From the NCBI GenBank assembly GCA_021234155.1, contig JAJEKV010000059.1, positions 8,810,779 to 8,874,778 on the forward strand: a stretch of 64,000 nucleotides of DNA, written 5' to 3'. Of this stretch, positions 56,091 through 64,000 are shown piece after piece; the first letter of the stretch is position 1, and every line of letters begins with the position of its first letter. The position numbers were made by a program, and so were the translations under genes. This stretch comes from Isoetes taiwanensis. Its lineage: Eukaryota > Streptophyta > Lycopodiopsida > Isoetales > Isoetaceae. The notes below the pieces were generated by a model. It was not told where the DNA came from. It did not search any database and was given only the letters and a program-made list of their open reading frames with translations.

Positions 56091-58224
56091 ATCTATACAT
56101 TATCTGATTGTCTCTAATTACAAAACAGATCACTATTATGAAAGTCCTAAGGGTTTTTTGTAGCTACAATTGCTGAGCCACATATATCCAAGTACCTTTG
56201 GCCACTAAGAGGATCGTAGGTATCAAGGCTCTAATGCCACATAGTGCCTTTGAATATTCAGCCTCTTAGCAATGTTCCAATGCTATAGGTATAGTTTGTA
56301 GAAATAGGTCTGTAAGTTGGCTTTAGGGATGTATACCAATTTCTGTGCCCATTGGGCTTGGTATTAAATCGATATTAAATCCATGAATAGAATCAGCCAT
56401 TGTCCACGTTCCCTATGTTTGTGCTATGGTGTATTAGAGACAAATAGTTTAATGAGGTCAGATAAGGTTGCATAGGCCTTTGTGTATACTACACGGGCAG
56501 TTAGTAGGTCTTAGATATTATTGGAGGGTGCACCTATATCAACCTTAGATACCAAACATTACTTGCATGAACAATCATTGCTACAGAGGCAACAATGGCC
56601 TCCATGACACTCTCTTGGCTATTTCGATAGCCGACCAACATTGGCATTCTTACAATCCGCTAATGATCTTGCAAGTGTATTATTTTTAAGAGTCCATCCC
56701 CTGTCATAAGGGCCACATCAAGTCATGCAGAGTGCAGTTTGGAAAGCTTCAAAAGGACTGCCCATCAACTTCAACTAAGGTGAATATTAAGTTTACTTTT
56801 CCATTTGTTATATTTACGCCTTTGAAAAATTATCCAGCGTGAACTTCTAGGCGTCATCCTCCACATCGATGAATCCCATGTACATTGAGCTAAGGTAGTT
56901 CCTTTCTCACCAACGGATTCACAGTTCGGAAGGCCATGTAAACTAGCAACAATAGAGTGCATAAAAGTTGCTATGCAATTTCTGTGCGAACATCATGATC
57001 GTTTGTCCATTGCAGTCCATAAATGGCGGATTCTTTTCTTCTATGGGATGGTTTATCACAAAATGAGTGACAATTCTTCCATTGCATTTTTGAAAGACAT
57101 TGTTTTTCCTGATCTACTTTATGAAGCTTTCAAGGTAGATTGCAACCTTTATTGTGCATAGAAAAAGGATTTCATGCTTCTATTATTGGTCTAACTTGCA
57201 AAAATTTTCTGAATCTCCAAAGCTGGTGATAAAAAGTTTTACTTGCATGGTATTCTTTGAATCTAATGCTCAACTGATTCTTTGAAATTTAGGTAGTTGT
57301 GAAATTATGGCATTACAGAAATGAAAAGGTAAAGAATGCACCTAGAACGGCTAACAGTATGTTTCAAACCTAATGATTATGAACAAACCAATTAGGCAAA
57401 CAATGTGTTCCAAACCTAATGATCATGAACAAACAAATTAAGCAAATGTCTTTGCTATTTGTCATCTCCTGTATAATCTTCTACATAGCAAGTTTATGGA
57501 AGAAGCAAAAAGAACATTAAAAAGGAAAAAAAAAAACACAATGCTATAGCTAAGCACCTTCGGTCAACTACGTGTCCACATGCAATCGGGTTTTACCCCT
57601 TATATCGGAATTTGAGTGATGTTGCACTATTCATTGGCACAAGGTGAAAGACGGCATGATGCAAAAAAAAAAACATCTATTCTGGCGATTGTATCAGTTG
57701 GAGAATAATGGATTTTGGATTATGATATGCACCAAAGATAACACAAAAAGAATTCATAACCGATTAAAATCTTTCATTGTTTCTATGTCTTTGCAAGTTT
57801 CGTAACATAAACAGGGCACCCATACATATAGCAAACGTTAAACTGCCTTCCAATAGTCGTAGATTAAATGAATTGGTCTAAGCATATACATAGTATACAT
57901 ACTTCTTATGCTTTATTCCTAACACAATAAGGTAATTGCAACTCCAATGTCATTCTACTAACTTCCAATTCAATTCTTTCTTTCAAATTCATCGATATGC
58001 ACTCACATTATTTTAGATCACTTCTACTCACTTAATAAAAGCCGTTGCCAAGAGCATCAATGAGCAACCATGATATCGTGAAGATAGTTTTTCTTTCGAA
58101 AACAATTGTTAACCATAAAATCATCTCCCTAAAGATTACCACATAAACACAGGCCATGCAACAATGGAATAACCACCCCTTCAAATTTTTACTAAAGCCC
58201 GGCAACGCCGGGCACCATAACTAG
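56091..58224 (+). mobile_element. Helitron-like element, 3' end clear, 5' end tentative
   Basis: The right end has the full Helitron signature (next entry). A possible left end is A|TCTATACATTATCTGATTG at 56091/56092, since Helitrons start with TC after an A in the target, but this is weak. No Rep/helicase coding in between, so the element would be non-autonomous. A ~46-bp imperfect duplication lies at 57358-57445 (TTCAAACCTAATGAT...GAACAAAC). Confidence 0.35.
58197..58224 (+). mobile_element. Helitron 3' terminus: hairpin plus CTAG
   Basis: GCCCGGC (58197-58203), loop AAC, GCCGGGC (58207-58213): a perfect 7-bp stem. Seven bases later comes CTAG (58221-58224) followed by T. This is the known 3' end of plant Helitrons (subterminal hairpin, CTRR, insertion between A and T). 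Confidence 0.8.
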
Positions 58225-59039
58225 TTTATATTGAAACTCCTAAAGACTTGCTTACTCTATCTTTCAAGCCCCAAATCTACTAGATAAGTTTATGTAACCA
58301 CCATGGCATCTACTCAAGCCAATCTACTCAAGGATGTGCCACTAAATGTAGCATACATCATCAGTTCCCGTTGTTTTGTAGTAAGACAAGGCAAAAGAGA
58401 GATGACAAAGACTAACAAATCTTATTTGGTGACCACCTTGATGCATCAACGTACCTGCAAGATACGAAGTATAAAATCGTGATACTCCCACTAAAGTCAT
58501 AATTTACATTTCCAAAGCAACAAATCCTGGCGGCCAACCATTGTTAGAGACATATTTTGCCTAAAAAATACTTGTATGAACTTATATGCTACAAACTACT
58601 AAGGCAACGTTTACAACCCACAAGCAATATATGAAAAACAACGAGGCCTTTAGAGGATTGTTTTTCGGAATGGTGTATAATAGCATCACAATACCAACTT
58701 TCATTCGCTAATGATTGACAAGAATGGCTTCCCACTACTAGCAGTTTAATTAGTTCTCACTCATAAGGAGGAGAGCAAAAACAAGGCATGTGGATGGTTC
58801 CTTAGAGAGGTTTAGCACCATCATTATAACCCACAAACTTCAATTTTTGCTAACCATTAACAAAAAAATAACATTAATCGGGATTTTACTCCTTTCCATC
58901 CATCAGCTCCTGGAGCTGGTGTGAGTCAAGTACATCCATACTTGGTCATAAGCTTCTAGAAGACGAAATCAAACTTAGGGGATGTTCTCCAGGGACTACT
59001 AGTTATCGACCGGTTTTGAATCATATCTCCGACACGTGA
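58225..59039. other. Intergenic DNA, nothing recognised
   Basis: AT-rich, with only random-looking open frames. Confidence 0.35.
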
Positions 59040-59051
59040 CTGACGCGCCCA

Positions 59052-59108
59052 AAAGATAAGATAAGATAAGATAAGATAAGATAAGATGAATTTTTACGTC
59101 CACCACAG
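59052..59108 (-). mobile_element. LINE-type 3' end with (TTATC)n tail, inverted
   Basis: Reverse-complemented: TGGTGGACGTAAAAATTCA followed by about eight TTATC repeats. It matches the GTGGACG...AAAAATC + pentanucleotide layout of the LINE tails at 7.3, 17.5 and 46.6 kb, with TTATC instead of TATTC. The body of the element is not recognised. Confidence 0.5.
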
Positions 59109-59411
59109 ATGCAACATCGGCTCGAGGTTTAAGCATTAACAAGAATGGATTCATGCAACCCTTTACGCCTCTTTCGTGCCATTGTTAAGTGCTTAGGGTG
59201 ATCCGAGTCCCTTGGCACTTTTTTTTTTTTTTTTTCCGTTTTTTCTTTGTTTTGTTTGCTTTCTTGTGAAGACCATGTATAACCCATGATCTAGCCATAC
59301 TGCACACAACGTGATGGAGCCGGTGCCGCCGCGGCACCGTAAAATGATCACGCTTAAGTCCATGCCGGGCGTTGACTGACACGCCGACAAAGAACCGGAG
59401 GCAAAGCGGGG

Positions 59412-59614
59412 CTCCAGATTAGGGGGGTTCCTCCCCAGAATTTCCGGTTGAAGTTGTTAAAATCCGGTTTCTTTAATCGATGCCGGAAAATTTCCGGTCA
59501 AAATTTAGTAAAATCCTTGTTAAATCCAGCAAATTAGAGGATATTTTCTGAAAAATCCGGCAAGTACCAACAAAGCACGGCATTTTGCCGGTTTAAGCAA
59601 AATCTAATCTGGAG
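59412..59614. mobile_element. MITE-like element upstream of beta-tubulin
   Basis: Terminal inverted repeats CTCCAGATTA (59412-59421) and TAATCTGGAG (59605-59614), 203 bp, noncoding, with several internal TTTCCGG / CCGGAAA words that pair. No target duplication is obvious. It ends about 500 bases before the tubulin start codon. Confidence 0.45.
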
Positions 59615-59699
59615 GCCTGGCAGCCGGTCGCCAATTTATCGCCAGTGTTATTTTTAAATATCTACCTGTTGCATGTAGGCTATCCGTTTCTTTCTTGGA

Positions 59700-60113
59700 T
59701 CGACCCGCCCATCACCGCCTTCCTCAGCTCCGGCATACTCTTCTTTTCCGCAGGTTCTTTTCTTGCTGATCCCGATCTGGTGCTTCTTTAGTTTCTGTTT
59801 CTTCGCATCTCATTGTTAGGAGTTATTTCGTTTTCCAAGTTTTATCTTTTTTTTCAAGTTTAATGCTCTCAGGCATTGCATTTCCTTCTTACTACTCTCT
59901 TCTTTGTGGGTTTTAATCTCTTAAACGAGCTCAATCTTTGTTGGCATTGTTCTGTCTATTTCTCTTTCTTTTTCTTTGCTCTCTGTAAAGCTTTCTTTTC
60001 TTTTTCGTTCTTGGTAGTCGGCTTTAGCTTGAAAGAAGATATCTCATTTTTATCTTGCTTTGTTTCTGAGGTTTAAGATCTTATATTATAGGTCCTCAAT
60101 CTAATCCTCGACA
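59700..60113 (+). promoter_or_regulatory. Beta-tubulin leader, possible 5' UTR intron
   Basis: A CT-rich stretch (59730-60060) typical of a transcribed plant leader. CAG|GTTCTT at 59752/59753 could be a donor and TATTATAG|GT at about 60091 an acceptor, which would give a leader intron of about 340 bases. Leader introns occur in plant tubulin genes; here this is suggestion only. No convincing TATA box identified. Confidence 0.3.
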
Positions 60114-61605
60114 ATGAGGGAAATCTTGCACATTCAAGGAGGTCAATGCGGGAATCAGATTGGTGCTAAGTTTTGGGAGTTTATATGTGATGAGCATGGT
60201 ATTGATCCAACTGGAACATTCCTGGGAGAATCTCATCTTCAGTTGGAGCGGATAAATGTATATTACAATGAAGCTAGCGGAGGCCGGTATGTGCCTAGGG
60301 CAGTCCTCATGGACTTGGAGCCTGGCACGATGGATAGTGTAAGATCCGGTGCGTTTGGTCAGATTTACAGACCTGACAACTTTGTATTTGGTCAATCTGG
60401 TGCTGGAAACAACTGGGCCAAGGGCCATTATACTGAAGGAGCCGAGCTTATTGATTCTGTCCTGGATGTCGTCAGAAAAGAAGCCGAAAGCTGTGATTGC
60501 CTTCAAGGTGAATTTTCCGTTGCTGGTTTCATCAAGTTCTCTCTTTCATATGAAACTATTGATGTTCTAACATGTGGCTTACATTTCAGGGTTTCAAGTA
60601 TGCCACTCCTTGGGAGGTGGCACTGGTTCTGGCATGGGTACCCTTTTGATTTCAAAGATCCGTGAGGAGTACCCTGATAGGATGATGCTTACATTCTCTG
60701 TTTTCCCCTCTCCAAAGGTTTCTGATACAGTTGTAGAACCATACAATGCAACCCTTTCTGTGCATCAACTTGTTGAAAATGCAGACGAGTGCATGGTTCT
60801 CGACAATGAAGCACTGTATGACATATGTTTTAGGACATTAAAATTGACGACACCCACATGTAAGCTTCTGCTTGTTTCTAATATCATTAAAGTTGAGGTT
60901 TATATTTCTTACTTGTTTGTAACCTGTTTTGCAGTTGGTGATCTCAATCATTTAATTTCTGCCACAATGAGTGGAGTTACCTGTTGTCTCAGGTTTCCTG
61001 GGCAGCTAAACTCAGATTTACGCAAGCTCGCTGTGAACTTGATTCCATTTCCTCGCTTGCATTTCTTTATGGTTGGCTTTGCACCACTCACATCTCGTGG
61101 TTCACAGCAATACCGCGCACTCACTGTGCCTGAGCTCACACAGCAGATGTGGGATGCAAAGAACATGATGTGTGCTGCAGACCCAAGGCATGGACGCTAT
61201 CTCACTGCTTCAGCAATGTTCCGAGGACGTAGTATAAGCACTACGGAAGTTGATGAACAGATGATCAATGTGCAAAATAAGAACTCATCTTACTTTGTCG
61301 AGTGGATTCCCAACAATGTGAAATCAAGTGTATGTGATATACCTCCAAAGGGATTGAGGATGGCTTCAACTTTTATTGGTAACTCTACATCTATTCAGGA
61401 GATGTTCCGAAGAGTGAGTGAGCAGTTTACAGCTATGTTCAGAAGAAAGGCTTTCCTGCATTGGTACACAGGAGAAGGTATGGATGAGATGGAGTTCACG
61501 GAGGCTGAAAGCAATATGAATGACCTTGTGTCAGAATATCAACAATACCAAGATGCTAGTGCAGAAGAAGAAGAGGAGTATGAAGAAGATGCTGAAGAGA
61601 TGTAG
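60114..61605 (+). CDS. TUBB: Beta-tubulin, three coding exons
   Basis: Exons 60114-60507, 60590-60859 and 60935-61605; introns of 82 and 75 bp with GT...AG ends (GGTGAA...TTTCAG and TGTAAG...TTGCAG). Joined coding length is 1335 bases, 444 residues plus stop, the normal plant length. It polymerises with alpha-tubulin into microtubules and hydrolyses GTP. Seen: MREI start (autoregulation tetrapeptide), [34 protein letters not shown], the GTP-binding GGGTGSG, TTPTFGDLNHL across the second intron, MREI-to-acidic-tail layout with [13 protein letters not shown] at the end. The intron positions (after Gln in DCLQ, and in PTF) are those of typical plant beta-tubulins. Intact. Exons read through into introns give two long overlapping open frames, which are not separate genes. 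Confidence 0.97.
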
Positions 61606-61879
61606 GCTTCATTATTAACCTTCTAATTTCGTTCTCTTTTTGAATTTAAGAAAAGCCAATACTACTGTTGGCTGTTATTCTGGCAAAACTTTCTACTACT
61701 GAATATTGATGGTATGTCAATTTCGATTCAGTTATTGAAAATTTGTCTAAATCTCGATTTTATTGGAAGGATAAATTACCAACGAGTCTATCATGTATGC
61801 CCCTTGGTTAATGGTTTCTCTGCCACCAATTGGTATTAGCTGAAGCTCAAGATTACGTTCCGAAGAACAACTTATGTCA

Positions 61880-62330
61880 GAGGGACAGAATCCAGGATAG
61901 GCGCCTTAAAGTTTCATAATTTATAAGAAGATATAAGATGCACCTGAAAGCCCTCATCTTGAAACAAGCATCTACGATCTAGTGCACTTCATGCACAATA
62001 CCGTAGCCTTGAAAGTTTGCAAACACGAATCCAGGATAGGCGCCTTATAAAATTCTATAATTTATAAGAAGATATGAGACGCTTGTTAATGCTAAAAGCA
62101 ATCCATCTGAAGTTTATCTGAAAGCCCTCATCTTGAAACAAGCATTTTTTTACCTGAAAGCCCTCATCTTGAAACAAGCATCTAATGATCTATTGCATTT
62201 CATGCACAATACCGTAGCCTTGAAGGCTTGCAAACACGAATTATATTTATATTGGCAAGGAATTCCTCCTATCTATAAGGCTTGCAAACACAAATATCTT
62301 TATATTGGCAAGGAATTCTGGATCGGCTCT
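61880..62330. repeat. Repeated segments downstream of beta-tubulin
   Basis: AATCCAGGATAGGCGCCTTA is found at 61890 and 62030; GAAAGCCCTCATCTTGAAAC three times (about 61946, 62118, 62156); CACAATACCGTAGCCTTGAA at about 61992 and 62208; GGCTTGCAAACAC and TATTGGCAAGGAATTC twice each (62220-62320). This indicates at least two rounds of local tandem duplication. Confidence 0.85.
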
Positions 62331-64000
62331 CTTTGTTTCTACTATCAATCTTTTTAATTTGGGATTTCCGGTTTGGAAGAAAATGTTTTTGGATTTTTTT
62401 AAGATATTTTCCTAAGGTTTTGTGGGATTTGGCAACCTGAGAAAAATTCCCGATTATCCAAAAATTGTGATAAACAATCTGCTTGATTTCGATCGAGAGC
62501 AAGTTAATTTCCCCGCCTCTTCTCGTGATCGTGATCCGACGTTGTGTGCCGGAAGATGGTTGCATGCATGGGGATAGTTTCAGTGAGGCCGATATGTCCA
62601 ATTGACCGCAAGGTGAGGTCGCAGCCTCGATGTTTTAAACTTTTATAGTCTTTTTATGAATTCGTAGCTTCAGAATTTCAGGTTTTCATGAAGCTCATGA
62701 ATGAGCTCGAGCTCTCAATCTTGGACAGCAAAAGCTTGGGGTATAAGTCGCTTTGTTTGCCCTGTTGAAACGACCTCTCCGGTTTGTCGTGTGCTCGCTT
62801 TCTCATGGACCTCAAAAGGTCTTATAATGGTAAGATATTTGATGATCTTTGGTTCTTAATTTATTCCCTTGCAATCAATTAGAATAGCCATTTGGACGAC
62901 CTCAAAATTTTTATCGTAGCTCTTGCTAGAACCTTCGTTATAGGGTTATAGGGTCATCGCTCGTGCCCCGGATCGTTGGAGTGTTTTAAGGCTCATATGT
63001 TGGAGTGTTTTAAGGCTCATATGTAGATTTATCCGATCATTTTATCGCCAAGAGAATATTAAAGAACCTAGGCCTCTATGAATGTATTAGCATCACTATG
63101 CCTTACGAAATGACTTGGCAGATTTTGGGCGATCCTAACAAAGATAAATACAAGGTGGCGGTGTAAAAAAAATCATCCCTTTTTTCTTCCTCGATTCCGA
63201 CAAAAATTATGTACGTGAAATATTTTAGATTTTCCATTTTCCAAATTGCAAGCAATGCTATTTCGCTTCGATTGCGGTCCTTGCAAATAAGAAGTTTACA
63301 ATAATATATTTAGCTTCTCTTGCAATGGGTTACTTCATGGTATATTTGTTCTTGATTAACATGTTCGCCGCTATTGCAGAGCCTTCTCCTTTTATTTTTC
63401 TTATAGTAGAACTTCTTTCTTTTCTCCAAATGCCAAAATCAAATACTTATTATTGTTGTGGATTATATGTTCTCTGCAGATACTCAACCGCTTTATTTGC
63501 TTCCGGGATTAGCTATCACAAAGGTTCTATTGTGGCTTACTTTTCAAAATCATTTCAAGTTATATGAAGAGGTGAAATGTCTTGCCCATATTGTAATTAT
63601 CTCATATTTATGTCCTCCTCGAACTAGCACTTCGATTTGCCCATCTTTATGTTGAGCTAGCGATGTGGTATCCAAAGGGTATCCGCAATATTATCGGGCT
63701 TTAATGGCGGTTGCTCAAACATAGCTATGTAAGGGAAGCAAGATCACCAGAGAGCGTATCTATTCTCAAAGATCTCTATTGGTAATTGCTTTTTACTATT
63801 CTATTCTATTCTATCCCTATTAAATTTTGCAATGATGTTGCATATGGTGGTGCATCAAAAGCATTAAACTCGAGGTTGGCGCTTAGGTATGAGATTCACC
63901 ATCAATATCACTACTCTTAAACATGTCATTGTAGGAGGCATCGAAGTTGCTAGCTTGAATTATGAGGGTTGTATTAAATGCTCAATTGACAATTGTAAGA
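62331..64000. other. Intergenic DNA at window end
   Basis: No gene recognised. A 25-bp unit (GTTGGAGTGTTTTAAGGCTC) is duplicated at about 62973-63022. A short TATTC run at 63795-63818 has no LINE sequence before it. Open frames at 63325-63655 show no reliable motif. Confidence 0.35.

Noticed and set aside
60574-60934. Separate gene starting at 60574
   Set aside because: It includes both intron sequences of beta-tubulin; the exon structure explains the region completely.
63460-63567. Ty3 RNase H fragment (IVAYFSKSF-like word)
   Set aside because: Only a few residues match and the flanking frames do not continue the domain.
63795-63818. Another LINE tail (TATTC repeats)
   Set aside because: The conserved GGTCTCC...GGACG sequence that precedes the other tails is absent.

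Overview
The window is nuclear DNA of a land plant with a large, transposon-rich genome. Three host genes can be recognised: an intronless PEX7 (minus strand, 2882-3835), an intronless group-D MAP kinase kinase (19125-20189) and a beta-tubulin gene with three coding exons (60114-61605). They are separated by long stretches of retroelements, DNA transposons and unclassified AT-rich DNA. The plant features (plant-type MKK activation loop, beta-tubulin, Ty3/copia/LINE/hAT/Helitron mix) are clear. A fern or other seed-free lineage is only a guess.

Layout. 1-1110: a diverged Ty3/gypsy LTR on the minus strand, cut by the window edge. 2.9-3.8 kb: PEX7. 4.77-9.06 kb: remains of a poly(A)-tailed LINE ORF1 with a DUF4283-like segment (minus), interrupted by AT-rich DNA holding another LINE tail. 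11.4-12.1 kb: a large foldback element with nested palindromes. 13.0-13.75 kb: Ty1/copia remnant. 15.5-17.57 kb: decayed LINE. 18.8-20.2 kb: MKK gene with promoter signals. 22.9-25.7 kb: decayed hAT transposon (minus). 26.3-28.75 kb: LTR-like noncoding DNA containing another copy of the palindromic module. 31.9-45.0 kb: a 13.1-kb Ty3/gypsy element. 45.46-46.7 kb: 5'-truncated LINE. 48.7-52.8 kb: longer LINE with endonuclease and reverse transcriptase. 58.2 kb: a Helitron 3' end. 60.1-61.6 kb: beta-tubulin.

The outstanding object is the Ty3/gypsy element at 31897-45005. It has two LTRs (about 1.6 kb), a tRNA-Met-type primer-binding site, a polypurine tract, gag, and an 830-codon uninterrupted stretch covering reverse transcriptase, RNase H and integrase. 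Between the 5' LTR and gag it carries about 3.6 kb of extra coding sequence in four blocks. The second block (35034-35567) ends in a nearly complete histone H3 fold, about 80 percent identical by eye to canonical plant H3 from residue 37 onward. Its N-terminal tail is rewritten, and I cannot place the K9, K27 or K36 positions in it. The element's 3' coding end looks like a degenerate chromodomain, a module that in other chromoviruses contacts histone tails. I know of no described LTR retrotransposon that encodes a histone; that statement rests on memory, not a search.

Two LINE 3' ends of one family (plus a third, inverted, and a related fourth) finish in pentanucleotide microsatellites rather than poly(A), and a fourth LINE finishes in a long TTA repeat, so several of the simple repeats here are retroposition tails. 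Most transposon reading frames are broken by small indels; some could be sequence-consensus errors rather than decay.
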